Below are positions 33,427 to 42,536 of a stretch of DNA of 64,000 bases, in pieces. The stretch's first letter is position 1. Each line of letters starts with the position of its first letter. The stretch is taken from NCBI GenBank assembly GCA_029379225.1, contig JAQYWR010000011.1, positions 62,001 through 126,000 of the forward strand, in the 5' to 3' direction. This stretch comes from Nostoc sp. S4. GTDB taxonomy: Bacteria; Cyanobacteriota; Cyanobacteriia; Cyanobacteriales; Nostocaceae. A program made the translations under genes and the position numbers. The notes beneath the pieces were generated by a model, which did no database searches, was not told where the DNA came from, and worked only from the letters and a program-made list of their open reading frames with translations.

Positions 33427-34860
33427 CTAATTTTCAGTAAAAGCTAAAAATTGCTCGTCATTTATCCTTCCTGCTTGATATAGAGTATTAGTAATTTCCG
33501 AAAGAGTTAAAACCGCATGACCGCGATAACCATTTTGCTGTAATCTATCTTTTACACCTTGTTCGTGGTCAATAAATACCACAATGTCATTAACATTTAA
33601 TCCTGCTGATTCTAACTTTTCTGCTCCTTCCATCACACTTTTGCCGCTGATCAAAATATCATCAATAACGACAACTGTTTCACCAGGATGAAAATTACCC
33701 TCAATTACTTTTCGAGTTCCGTGGGCTTTTACCTCTTTTCGAGGAAAAACCATCGGACAATTAAGGCGCAAGGCTAAACCAGTAGCAGTAGGTAAAGAAC
33801 CATAAGGAATACCTGCTAACCTATCAAAATAGAGATTCTTCAAAATCTCCTCATAAGCAGTCAGAACTTGATTAAAAACTTGGGGATTGGAAATAATTTT
33901 GCGTAAGTCAATGTAATAAGGAAATACAGATCCTGATGCTTGGACAAAGTTGCCAAACATAATGCAATCAATGTCATAAAGTTGTAAAATCAAATCCTGT
34001 TGCGGATGCTGATTTAGCAAACAAACATCGGGGAACCACACAGAACAAGTAGAATTTTCGTGAATAATTTCAGTTTTGATTTGATTAATTTCTGCGCGTA
34101 AAGACTGAATTTCTTGAGCCAATTGTAGGCTAGCCAACATATCTTGAGGAACAGGAATCAGCAAACCATCACCGTTAGTATTCAAGCCTGCTTCTAAAAT
34201 TGGCTTTAAGTTTGGCTCCTCTGACCAGATGCTACGTGCCATAATAATTCTTTCAGGAGCAACTGCACGAATTAAAGCCAAAACTTCAGAATTTGTAGTT
34301 CCTACTTCCAAACCCAATTGCTCTGGAGTCCCCCAGGTTTTTGATTCTTTTACTACCTGCAAATAAAGAGGTGATTCGTCTGTTGGATATTGCTGTAAAC
34401 TTTCTGCTCCTGGATTAGAAGTACAGCATAAAATAAACACAGCTTTATCAGGATAAACCAAAAAAGGTACTACATGATCTTGTCCTATATAGGGACTAAG
34501 AGTGATTGCATCCACCTGCCATTTTGTAAACACAGTACGAGCAAAGATGTTACTTGTATTTAAGTCACTGTGTTTGGCATCCAAAATAATTGGGATGTGG
34601 GCTGGAATAGCTGCTAAAGTTTTCTCTAATAGTTCTAAACCTGGAATACCCAGTGCTTCGTAAAAGCCAAGTGTTGGTTTATAAGCACAAACAAAATCGG
34701 AGGTTTCAGAAATAATAAATTGTAACCACTCCCACAAACCAGCAATGATATCTTCAGATTCATAATGACTAGGCATCATCTCTGGATTAGGATCGAGTCC
34801 TACAAATAGTAAGCTTTGATTTTGTAAAATCTTTTGATTTAATTTATCAAAAAAGTTCAT
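33427..34860 (-). CDS. pyrF-pyrE: PyrF-PyrE fusion: OMP decarboxylase / orotate phosphoribosyltransferase
   Basis: The 477-residue protein would catalyse the last two steps of UMP synthesis. Residues 1-265 are a type 2 OMP decarboxylase (LLFVGLDPNPEMMP, catalytic LDAKHSDLNTS, FVCAYKPTLGFYEALG). Residues 290-477 are orotate phosphoribosyltransferase with the PRPP-binding loop VVVIDDILISGKS and catalytic Lys-rich FPRKEVKAHGTRK. The domain order is the reverse of animal UMPS (PyrE-PyrF); the F-E order occurs in cyanobacteria and some protists. The permease gene starts 76 bp downstream. Confidence 0.93.
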   Translation of the reverse strand: MNFFDKLNQKILQNQSLLFVGLDPNPEMMPSHYESEDIIAGLWEWLQFIISETSDFVCAYKPTLGFYEALGIPGLELLEKTLAAIPAHIPIILDAKHSDLNTSNIFARTVFTKWQVDAITLSPYIGQDHVVPFLVYPDKAVFILCCTSNPGAESLQQYPTDESPLYLQVVKESKTWGTPEQLGLEVGTTNSEVLALIRAVAPERIIMARSIWSEEPNLKPILEAGLNTNGDGLLIPVPQDMLASLQLAQEIQSLRAEINQIKTEIIHENSTCSVWFPDVCLLNQHPQQDLILQLYDIDCIMFGNFVQASGSVFPYYIDLRKIISNPQVFNQVLTAYEEILKNLYFDRLAGIPYGSLPTATGLALRLNCPMVFPRKEVKAHGTRKVIEGNFHPGETVVVIDDILISGKSVMEGAEKLESAGLNVNDIVVFIDHEQGVKDRLQQNGYRGHAVLTLSEITNTLYQAGRINDEQFLAFTEN

Positions 34861-35468
34861 ATTTTTTGGTTTTAAATAATGATATATCTCAATTATAAAT
34901 TTAGCTTTTACCTCTTACATAAATTTTGGCGATTAATATTTGTCATGCATGAGGTAACAGATACACAAAGAGGAAATAGATGCTTATATATTTGGCAATT
35001 AATAAATTTATTTATTCTCAAACTTTAACTCATAACTCCTATACAGACAAGGGTTAATCGCATCTACTCCTAACAATCTAGATTCCTGCAAACCATTCAT
35101 AACCCAGATCCTCTCAATAGCCTTTAAAAGGAGATAAATAACTAGTCAATGTAATTTTTGTCATTTTGCAAATGACTAATGAACAATACTTCGACTCCCT
35201 TCCCTATGGGACGCTCTTGCTAGCTTGCTTAAGAGCAGGGCTACGACTACGCTCAGGGCAAGTCGCTCAGTACAAGTGACCAATGACAATCTTGACAGAA
35301 AATATTGCAATAACTCAGTGCATAGCTTGTACTGAATTTTAGCCTGATTTGGTACTAGTTTTTTACAAAGTTCTAATACAAGGAGTGAGGGGAAGAGTTG
35401 CTGCAACTTCCCGTATATTCTCCTTAAAACGAGGATTCGAGTATTCAATATGACTTTTACAATATCCT
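34861..35468. other. Repeat-bearing spacer
   Basis: The 608-bp spacer precedes pyrF-pyrE and faces the end of the FtsK-fusion gene. It has tacagacaagggttaatcgc (35042-35061), whose inverse complement recurs near 43915-43934, and a variant of the modular repeat at 35180-35290. Short frames here are not gene-like. Confidence 0.5.
35180..35290. repeat. Modular intergenic repeat, variant inner block
   Basis: The outer parts match the family (gaacaatacttc at the left, aagtcgctcagtacaagtga at the right). The inner block is different: tatgggacgctcttgctagc and ttgcttaagagcagggctac, shared with the MITE-like element at 8365-8536. Confidence 0.7.
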
Positions 35469-38045
35469 CTATGCTGATGGCAATTGAATATTTTTAATAA
35501 ATAAGCTTTGTAAGCGGTGCATTTGAGACCCTATTTGGTGTAGTAAATCGCCTTTGCCTAGTAGATAAGCTGCTGCTGTATGTTTTCCGCCCAAAACAAT
35601 AGCTGAGTCTGCTTCACTCGCGGTACGTAGAGCAACTCGTCCTGGTAGATTTGAGCGGATTATCGGTGTAACAACTTTTGCTTCTGGGCGTTGAGTGGCG
35701 ATAATTAGATGAATTCCAGCGGCTCGTGCCATTGCTCCGAGTCGTTTAATACTTTGTTCTAGTGATGTGCGGGCTTCTTTTTCTGCCATAAAGTCGGCAT
35801 ATTCATCAAAAATGCAGACAATGCGAGGTAAAAGCTGAGTGGAGCGTTGATTGTAAGTATTTAAATCGGCACACGCAGCTTTTTCAAAGTGATGGTAACG
35901 CGATTCCATCTCTGCGACCAATTCTTCCATAAGTTTAATGGCGCGATCGCTATCTTTAACAACTGGCGAATACAACCAGGGCATTTTTTCAAACTCTGGA
36001 AATGTGACTCGCTTGGGGTCAACTAGAGCGATTTTCAGATGTTGCGGAGAATGGCGATATAGTAAGCTCAGGAGGAGCGATCGTAAAAATTCACTCTTAC
36101 CGCTACCAGTTGTACCACCAACTAAAAAATGACAAGTATTCGCATCAGATAAATCAGCTTCTACCAATTCTCCTTCAATACTCACCCCAATCGCAATTTT
36201 TATAGGTACTGCTGGAGGTAAAAATTGCGGCTGAATATACTTTTCAAAATTCGCAATTTGCCTATCTGGACGCGGCAAATCAATGCTGACATAACCAGCT
36301 TGCGGTGCAATTAACGGCGGATTTGCTAACCCCATCTGCACTTGTAAATCTGCTGACAATTTTAATAGGGCATTAATTTTCACACCTAAATGAGGTTTGA
36401 GTTTCACCCGAATAAAAGCCGGTCCAACAGCAGCACCATGATAGTCTACACTAATGCCAAACGATTGCAAAGTCGTAACCAAATCTTCACCAATAGCATC
36501 AGCATCAACAGAATTTATTTTTGTGGAGTCGGCATCTTGCCTGCCATTATTCTCATCTTTAAATGGTAAATTAGATGCTGAAATCACAACAGTTGAAGGA
36601 AAAAAAGTCTGACATTTTTGCTGTTGTGGACAAATTTTACATAGATAAGGCTGAGTTGTTGGCGGTGGTGAATTGGGATAAGGTGATTCCCAAGTCAGCC
36701 ATTGTTGCATCTGGTGTAATTTATAGGGAATCAACTGATGCACTGTATTTTCTAGCTGTTCCCAAGAATATTGATACTCTTTAAACTCTGGCAAAACACA
36801 ATAAACTGCCGAGTCAACTGCTACCTTTTTTTGATGCCAAAGCATATAACTATAAAGAGCAACTTGAGCCAATTGTGCTGATGGATCTACTGGCTGATAA
36901 GTTTTAAATTCAAGTACACACAAACGTTTAACTTCACAATTATAAACCAAACAATCAAATTCACCTCCTACCCTTTGTTGTGTGCCATCAGGTAGCTGAA
37001 AATAATGCTCAAGCTTACGTTCTTGAGAAACAAAAGTATTGCGAATAACTACTTCTGCACTACAATAACGTCGATTGACAACAAGTAATTCTGCAAAGCG
37101 TCTGATTAATCCTTGTAATCCTTGCCAAACTTTGTATAATGGTTGCGCTGTACTTGGATTTTGTTCAACAGTTTTTTCTAGATAAGTAGAAAATTTAATT
37201 TCATAAAAAAGCTGTTGAAGATGAGATGCAATCTCATTAATATTTAATTGAGATGTACTATTTGTGAATACTTCTTGGAATCTGGACTCACTAATAGCTA
37301 ACTTAATAAAACTATCCGCTAATTGATGAAAGCTATTACCAATACCAATTTGATTATCTGGTGGTATGAATAAAGTATTACCACCAAATTTTTGATGTAA
37401 ATAAAACAACCGGGGACATTCAAAAGCGACTCTGACTTTAGTAGCTGTTAAAGATGTATTTTTTGAATCATCAGGCATAATATTAAAAATATTAGTTACA
37501 AAATTAGGATTATAAATTTTTAATAAACGGCGATGAACAGCAGCCAAATAGACTGTATCCATAGCCGCATAATGTAGCTGCTTGTCACTCAGAGGACGCT
37601 TTCCCCAGTCACTTCTACCTTCTTCTGTATCTACATCGGAAAATTGGCAAAGTTCTGTTGCTAGAGTTTTTAGTTTTAAATTAGATGTTTGTAATGTTTT
37701 AAGGCTAATTTTTCTTGCTAGCTTGAGGGTACAGGTAATATTTTGTGCAGACTTGTCACCCAAGTATTTTAAATCAAAACTTGCATTGTGAAATACTTTC
37801 TCAATTTGAGAATTAACCATAATTTGGTGAATAAAGAATGCAATCAAATCAGGTCGATCCAACACATCGAGAATATAAGCAAATTTTCCTGTAGAATCTG
37901 TAGGTTCTGCTAATATTTGAATTAATGATAGTTTGGGATATGGAGTATTCCAATTAGCTACTTCTGTATCTAGCCATAGCACTTTAGCCAAGGCGAATTT
38001 TGTAATTTGGTTCTGTATTTCAGCAAATTCTTTCAAGTAGTGCAT
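35469..38045 (-). CDS. DEDDy exonuclease / PD-(D/E)XK nuclease / FtsK motor fusion
   Basis: This 858-residue protein joins three parts. Residues 1-180 are an RNase D-like 3'-5' exonuclease (LDTE, Asp26/Glu28; NASFD, Asp91; Y159-x3-D163). Residues 200-485 look like a Cas4/AddB-type PD-(D/E)XK nuclease (Asp364, LEFK with Glu379/Lys381) with Cys210, Cys469, Cys472 and Cys478 placed to hold an iron-sulfur cluster. Residues 520-858 carry the FtsK alpha domain and RecA-like motor (GGTTGSGKS 643-651, IVCIFDEYAD, IIATQRPEA). FtsK membrane and gamma parts are absent. It probably moves along DNA and degrades it. It starts 21 bp after the ATPase gene, as third gene of an operon. Confidence 0.85.
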   Translation of the reverse strand: MHYLKEFAEIQNQITKFALAKVLWLDTEVANWNTPYPKLSLIQILAEPTDSTGKFAYILDVLDRPDLIAFFIHQIMVNSQIEKVFHNASFDLKYLGDKSAQNITCTLKLARKISLKTLQTSNLKLKTLATELCQFSDVDTEEGRSDWGKRPLSDKQLHYAAMDTVYLAAVHRRLLKIYNPNFVTNIFNIMPDDSKNTSLTATKVRVAFECPRLFYLHQKFGGNTLFIPPDNQIGIGNSFHQLADSFIKLAISESRFQEVFTNSTSQLNINEIASHLQQLFYEIKFSTYLEKTVEQNPSTAQPLYKVWQGLQGLIRRFAELLVVNRRYCSAEVVIRNTFVSQERKLEHYFQLPDGTQQRVGGEFDCLVYNCEVKRLCVLEFKTYQPVDPSAQLAQVALYSYMLWHQKKVAVDSAVYCVLPEFKEYQYSWEQLENTVHQLIPYKLHQMQQWLTWESPYPNSPPPTTQPYLCKICPQQQKCQTFFPSTVVISASNLPFKDENNGRQDADSTKINSVDADAIGEDLVTTLQSFGISVDYHGAAVGPAFIRVKLKPHLGVKINALLKLSADLQVQMGLANPPLIAPQAGYVSIDLPRPDRQIANFEKYIQPQFLPPAVPIKIAIGVSIEGELVEADLSDANTCHFLVGGTTGSGKSEFLRSLLLSLLYRHSPQHLKIALVDPKRVTFPEFEKMPWLYSPVVKDSDRAIKLMEELVAEMESRYHHFEKAACADLNTYNQRSTQLLPRIVCIFDEYADFMAEKEARTSLEQSIKRLGAMARAAGIHLIIATQRPEAKVVTPIIRSNLPGRVALRTASEADSAIVLGGKHTAAAYLLGKGDLLHQIGSQMHRLQSLFIKNIQLPSA

Positions 38046-38066
38046 TGGCTAAAATTTTATCAACAG

Positions 38067-40091
38067 TTATCTATGAGCCACTAAACAAATTAATTGGTCT
38101 TGCAGTTTAGCTTGCGTGTCAATAATTTTCACTTTTCTTTCCTGACATAATAGATTAATTAAATGCTGAGTATCAGTTTCATTTACAGAAGGAAATTGAC
38201 TACCAGCCTCCTTAATTAAAGTTGGTACTCCCATAAATATTTGGGTTTTTACTAAATTTAATAAAAAATCTTTTACTGGTCGCAAATCTATAATTCTCGG
38301 ATCTGGATCGGGTTTTTGCTTAGTAACAATTCTTAAATCTTGTAATAAAGTACATTGTTCCAAAATTTTTGACTCACGGATTAAAGATTTTAGTGCAAGT
38401 AAAGTAATAGTTTTACCAGCAATAACTAATTCCTGAGCAAGTGCAGAATTAACCAAGCTATGGTATGTCGCTAAGTAGTGAACTGAAGCAAGATTTGGTT
38501 TAATGTGAATATGCTTAGTGCCAGTGAAAATCTGACTATAGATTTTATATCCAGCGAGTTTTGCATTTCCTACACTTCCAATTCTAATTAGATATAGCCT
38601 TTGACAAACATTTTGTTGAATAGTTTTTTGACAAGCGTTCATCACATTAAAAAAACTTCTCATATTACCATCTTCTGTCCAGACTATTCCTACATTTTCT
38701 TGTTTAGATGGCAGTTGATAACTTAGTGAATAGCTTGCATAAGCTCCAGTGATGAGTTTAGGTTTAATTGCCTGTACTTGTAATGCTTCTAAAGCTTCTT
38801 GCACCATCCTGATGAGATCGGGTGCTGCTAGAAGAGAGATTTTATCTATCTTAGTCTGAACTTTTTTATACTCTTGCTGCCATAGCAATTGAAATTCAGC
38901 TTGTTCTCTTTCTTGTTCAGTAAGTTGACGCTTTTTACCAAGTGTGTTAGGCTCATCAATCAATGAAAGTTTATATTCCTGATACTCTAATCTGCCAAGA
39001 ACAAACGCATTTCTTGGCATAGTTTTACTACCAGGAAAATTTTCATCTAATAATTGTCTCTTCAAAGGAAAAATAGGTGAATCAGGTTTAGGATTTGCTT
39101 CTTGATGTAGAGGTTGTAATCTGTAAGCCCAAAGTGCTTCTGCTTGAGTAAAATCAATGGATTTTAGTGATATCAATCGCTCTATTCTGGCTTTGTCTGA
39201 CTGTTGAATGTAACGATAACTTTGCTTCCAGCCGTTGGTAACTATACTGATGATAATGAGAAAATTTTTCAGATTTTCACTGTGAATAGTAGTATTTATA
39301 TTAAATAAAGCTTGAGGATTAGAAGGCCAACTTGGCAGTGTTTCAACTTGGTCAAAGCATAAAACAATCGGTTGAGTCGCAGTAGAAATTTTACCAAAAT
39401 TAGCCAAAATATTCTTTGCTGCGTCTTCTACATCAATGCAGTGTTTAAGTCTCAAAGCTTGCATTGATTCTTCGCTTAAATTATCTCCTCTTAACCATTC
39501 ACAGGCTAAAGGGTACAGTTCTGGATCAGTCAGATCGTGTAATACTCCAAAAAAAATATCAGGATTATAGATACCTGTTTTTAAATAGGTCTTTTTAAGA
39601 TGGTTAATAAACTTTTGGCGATCGCCTAATAATAATTGCCAAAAGCTATCATTAAAAAGCTGCTTTTTTAGATTAGTTTTTGTGAACACAGATAAATTTT
39701 TCAGCCACAGTATTAACTGAGAGTCCTCCTGTCCTTCTGGTACTTGAATTAAACTATCAACTGTATTCCTTAGCACATGACGCCACATATAATCGTTATC
39801 AACCCAAGGCCCTATATAAGCAAAGAAAGCTTTTGAGTTAAAGGTGCGTTTTAACCTACCTAAAAGATAGCTTTTGCCAGAACCAGAATCACCTACAAGT
39901 AAAACAGTACGACTACCATTATCTGTAGTTACTAAATTGAGAAATCCTTCAATTTCTGTGATTGCCTCTTGATGAATTGACTCAACTATAGACTCTAATT
40001 CATGATTTTGACCCCAAAAATTACCCGTCCTCAAATTTACTAGGTCAAACGGGTTAACCTCGCGTTTAATAATATCGTTGATAGATGCCAT
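38067..40091 (-). CDS. Large P-loop ATPase of FtsK-nuclease operon
   Basis: The 674-residue protein has Walker A GDSGSGKS (67-74) and Walker B IVLCFDQVE (242-250) in an Orc/STAND-like AAA ATPase domain. An arginine-finger-like segment follows (KARIERLISLKSID), then FPGSKTMPRNAFVLGR. A charged helical region at 385-440 leads to an alpha/beta domain (430-590) I cannot name. The last 65 residues look like a winged helix (LLNLVKTQIFMGVPTLIKEA). Such ATPases load or gate DNA-processing partners; no family name is certain. The gene lies 55 bp after the winged-helix gene and 21 bp before the FtsK-fusion gene. Confidence 0.75.
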   Translation of the reverse strand: MASINDIIKREVNPFDLVNLRTGNFWGQNHELESIVESIHQEAITEIEGFLNLVTTDNGSRTVLLVGDSGSGKSYLLGRLKRTFNSKAFFAYIGPWVDNDYMWRHVLRNTVDSLIQVPEGQEDSQLILWLKNLSVFTKTNLKKQLFNDSFWQLLLGDRQKFINHLKKTYLKTGIYNPDIFFGVLHDLTDPELYPLACEWLRGDNLSEESMQALRLKHCIDVEDAAKNILANFGKISTATQPIVLCFDQVETLPSWPSNPQALFNINTTIHSENLKNFLIIISIVTNGWKQSYRYIQQSDKARIERLISLKSIDFTQAEALWAYRLQPLHQEANPKPDSPIFPLKRQLLDENFPGSKTMPRNAFVLGRLEYQEYKLSLIDEPNTLGKKRQLTEQEREQAEFQLLWQQEYKKVQTKIDKISLLAAPDLIRMVQEALEALQVQAIKPKLITGAYASYSLSYQLPSKQENVGIVWTEDGNMRSFFNVMNACQKTIQQNVCQRLYLIRIGSVGNAKLAGYKIYSQIFTGTKHIHIKPNLASVHYLATYHSLVNSALAQELVIAGKTITLLALKSLIRESKILEQCTLLQDLRIVTKQKPDPDPRIIDLRPVKDFLLNLVKTQIFMGVPTLIKEAGSQFPSVNETDTQHLINLLCQERKVKIIDTQAKLQDQLICLVAHR

Positions 40092-40146
40092 AATTAATTA
40101 AAATGATTGAGCAAACTTAATTTGGATGAAAAAAGTGTGTGTATTG

Positions 40147-40980
40147 TTAGTTCATAGTGATAAAGAACAACGAACCACCCACCTTTTGTAAAATTCCAGC
40201 ATCAATTTGTTCTGTATTGTAGGGTGTCGGGTCTAATAGAGAACTCAAATCAATTTGATCGCTCGCTTGCAAACGATATAAAGCCTTATCTAATTCATCT
40301 CGTGAGAATGGCGGTTGTAATTTTTCCCGCAGATGGAAAATGGGCAAATAATTGTCAGTACCCAATTCTTGGTCTAATTTCTCAATAATTTGTAAAATTT
40401 CTTCATCACTGATTTGTTTATCAGGGATATTGACGGTAGGTAGCGCAGTAGAAACTTCCTCTGGCTTCACCCGCACAGCTTTTCGTAAAAAGCGTAGGTA
40501 ATTACCCAGCAATTCCAAGCTGATGGCGGGTTGAACACCTTTGTTAGGGCTGTAATCATCCCGTAAATACTCAATTCCTCGTTGAGTTAGCCAAACTTCA
40601 GGTTGTATCCTTTTAATTCCTCGTTCAGCTTCAATCAAACCCCGATCGCTCAACACCTCCAATATCGCATCTCGTTCCGCAGCTTTTGGTGAAGTAATTT
40701 TGCTGGGAGCGATTTTACCCGAAGCTTTACCGATTTTCTCTAATACCTTGAGTTCTTTATCTGCGATGGGTACTTCGCCGGGATTTTTGAGTACGGCTTG
40801 ACCAGGCGGTAAAATTTTAACTGTGGTAACCTCGCGGGTATAGTCTACCAGTTCGCGATCGCCCAATTCTTTACAAATTTTATTTTTCTCAGTTTTAAAA
40901 CTATCAAAGGCATTAAGCCCTGCTCGATAATCGGTAAATCCCAATAACTTTAAGAGAAACTTTAACTCTTTAGTATCCAT
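40147..40980 (-). CDS. Tandem winged-helix protein, first gene of FtsK-nuclease operon
   Basis: The product of about 277 residues is rich in helix-turn-helix-like segments: LKFLLKLLGFTDYRAG, then ADKELKVLEKIGKASGKI with ILEVLSDRGLIEAERG, and near the end FHLREKLQPPFSRDELDKAL with YRLQASDQIDLSSL. This suggests at least two or three winged-helix domains, as in DNA-binding or kleisin-associated (kite-like) proteins. I recognise no named family. I favour the ATG at 40980 (MDTKELKFLLKLLGF); an ATG at 41043 would add 21 residues. No Shine-Dalgarno decides. It is followed by the ATPase gene after 55 bp. Confidence 0.65.
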   Translation of the reverse strand: MDTKELKFLLKLLGFTDYRAGLNAFDSFKTEKNKICKELGDRELVDYTREVTTVKILPPGQAVLKNPGEVPIADKELKVLEKIGKASGKIAPSKITSPKAAERDAILEVLSDRGLIEAERGIKRIQPEVWLTQRGIEYLRDDYSPNKGVQPAISLELLGNYLRFLRKAVRVKPEEVSTALPTVNIPDKQISDEEILQIIEKLDQELGTDNYLPIFHLREKLQPPFSRDELDKALYRLQASDQIDLSSLLDPTPYNTEQIDAGILQKVGGSLFFITMN

Positions 40981-41151
40981 GCCAGTAGTTTTACCTGTAT
41001 GTGAATCAGCAATACTGTAGCTTGAAGATAAAAATTTACACATCTTTTATCGTAGCTATAATTAGTGCGAATGACTACAGGTTGTTAAGCAATATATTAC
41101 AAGCAGCATCTAGCTGAATATTGATACTTTTAAAACTTGATACTTTGCAGA

Positions 41152-41421
41152 CTAGACAAGTGGATAGAATTTTCTCAATGCTTGGACGAACTTTGCTTCA
41201 ACAGCTTCCAACTCCTGTTGAGGTATAGCATCCAAGTGTTCAGAAGTTTCCCAACGAATGATAAAAATAACTTCTCAAGGGTCGTTGGGGTTGAGCCAAA
41301 CCTCTTTACCAAGAAATCCAGGATACTTAGCCATTGCTGTTGTCCAAATTTCTGCATCTTTGTGGATAAAATTTTCCTGTAAATCAGAGGCAACTTTAAA
41401 CTTGAGGAGTTCTATAAACAC
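41152..41421 (-). pseudogene. TIGR03792-like protein, interrupted by TGA
   Basis: Read from a GTG at 41421, the frame gives FIELLKFKVASDLQENFIHK, then MAKYPGFLGKEVWLNPNDP, a TGA at 41275-41277, and EVIFIIRWETSEHLDAIPQQ to the stop TAG at 41152. Apart from the TGA the 89-codon frame is intact. The conserved pattern agrees with the small cyanobacterial TIGR03792 family, related in fold to antibiotic-biosynthesis monooxygenases. A nonsense mutation is the simplest reading. A sequencing error is possible; selenocysteine is unlikely since no SECIS-like stem is visible and family members have ordinary residues there. Confidence 0.75.
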
Positions 41422-41555
41422 ATCCTTTGATGCCTGTGTTCACGAATTTGCCAAAATAGAGCTGTAGGCTAGAATAACTAGGCTCTCAGCATAGCTCGAT
41501 CGCCTAACTCAGGAGTAAGGGTCGGTTGGTTTGAAATAAGTAAGAGGAAGGGAGT

Positions 41556-41879
41556 ATGGACAGCAACAACTGGTTGCAACAATTAATGATGGTGGGTCTT
41601 GGTACAACGTCTTTAGTAGCAGAAAAACTGCGGCAAGTCAGCGATGATTTAGTTAAAGACGGTAAGCTTAATCCCGAACAAGCCAAGGCTGTTATAGATG
41701 ATATTGCCCAGCAGTTAAAGTCGGAGCAAGGAAACTGGGATGCTCAAATGCAACGCCAAATGCGAAATATGATGCAGGATTTTGGGGTGGCTCGGCAGTC
41801 GGAAGTGGACGAACTTCGGGGTAGAATTGACCGTTTAGAGCGTCAAGTGCGCGATTTAGAAAATAAGCTTTGGCGTTAA
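41556..41879 (+). CDS. Phasin-like coiled-coil protein
   Basis: The 107-residue protein resembles the small phasin-like or polyhydroxyalkanoate-granule family proteins common in cyanobacteria. It has an N-terminal hydrophobic stretch (LQQLMMVGLGTTSLVAEKLR), a middle helix with DGKLNPEQAKAVIDDIAQQL, and a C-terminal heptad coiled coil (SEVDELRGRIDRLERQVRDL). The true role in granules is unproven; many such proteins occur in strains without PHA. A purine-rich aggaagggagt precedes the ATG. The FKBP gene starts 78 bp downstream on the same strand. Confidence 0.8.
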   Translation: MDSNNWLQQLMMVGLGTTSLVAEKLRQVSDDLVKDGKLNPEQAKAVIDDIAQQLKSEQGNWDAQMQRQMRNMMQDFGVARQSEVDELRGRIDRLERQVRDLENKLWR

Positions 41880-41957
41880 GTTGTCCTTTCTGATTTAAAC
41901 TAAATGTGTCCTGTTGGTAATGTTTTGACCAGGCTACCTAAGTAGGGAGAACTGATT

Positions 41958-42479
41958 TTGAAAGCAATTTTCCTGAGTGTGGCGTTCATACTGATGTGTG
42001 TTGTGCTTTTGGTTGTGGGGCAAGTAGGCAGTAAACAGAATACTGCCATTGCTGACCAGTTAACCTCAACACCGCCAGCGCCCACAATTCTAACTGAAAA
42101 CAATATCTTAATTGCGAGTGATACTATGTCTGATGCCAATGCCGTCACTACCCCCTCTGGATTGAAGTACGTCGAGTTAAAAGAGGGCACTGGAGCGACT
42201 CCGGAACGCGGACAAACGGTAGAGGTTCACTACATCGGCACTTTAGAAGATGGTACTAAGTTTGATAGCTCACGCGATCGCGGTCAACCTTTCAAATTTA
42301 AAATCGGCGTCGGACAAGTAATCAAAGGTTGGGACGAAGGACTTAGCACGATGAAAGTCGGCGGTCGTCGTAAGTTAATCATCCCGTCAGAGTTAGGTTA
42401 TGGTTCTCGTGGTGCTGGTGGCGTAATTCCACCCAACGCTACCCTGCTTTTTGATGTGGAATTGCTAGGAGTTAAGTAG
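41958..42479 (+). CDS. FKBP-type peptidyl-prolyl isomerase
   Basis: The 173-residue protein has an N-terminal hydrophobic helix ([19 protein letters not shown]) serving as signal peptide or anchor, then a linker. One FKBP domain spans residues 60-173, including [60 protein letters not shown] and FDVELL. It would isomerise prolyl bonds in the periplasm or thylakoid lumen, like the lumenal FKBPs of plants. The start is a TTG at 41958 with agggaga 8 bases before it; an internal ATG would lose the signal. It converges on dnaB across an 11-bp inverted repeat. Confidence 0.9.
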   Translation: MKAIFLSVAFILMCVVLLVVGQVGSKQNTAIADQLTSTPPAPTILTENNILIASDTMSDANAVTTPSGLKYVELKEGTGATPERGQTVEVHYIGTLEDGTKFDSSRDRGQPFKFKIGVGQVIKGWDEGLSTMKVGGRRKLIIPSELGYGSRGAGGVIPPNATLLFDVELLGVK

Positions 42480-42490
42480 GGATTGGGTAT

Positions 42491-42533
42491 GGGGAGATGG
42501 GGAGATGGGGTGAAATTCTCTTCCCATCTCCCC
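42491..42533. terminator. G-rich hairpin between convergent FKBP and dnaB genes
   Basis: ggggagatggg (42499-42509) pairs perfectly with cccatctcccc (42523-42533); an additional ggggagat unit precedes it. It lies within 60 bp of both stop codons and can serve either gene. It is the same repeat type as 43958-43997 and 14316-14470. Confidence 0.6.
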
Positions 42534-42536
42534 AGT

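Noticed and set aside
35176-35448. A 90-codon minus-strand frame in the spacer
   Set aside because: It is composed largely of the modular repeat and has no recognisable protein features.
41275-41277. Selenocysteine codon in the TIGR03792-like frame
   Set aside because: No SECIS-like stem is visible after the TGA and the family has ordinary residues at this position; a nonsense mutation is simpler.
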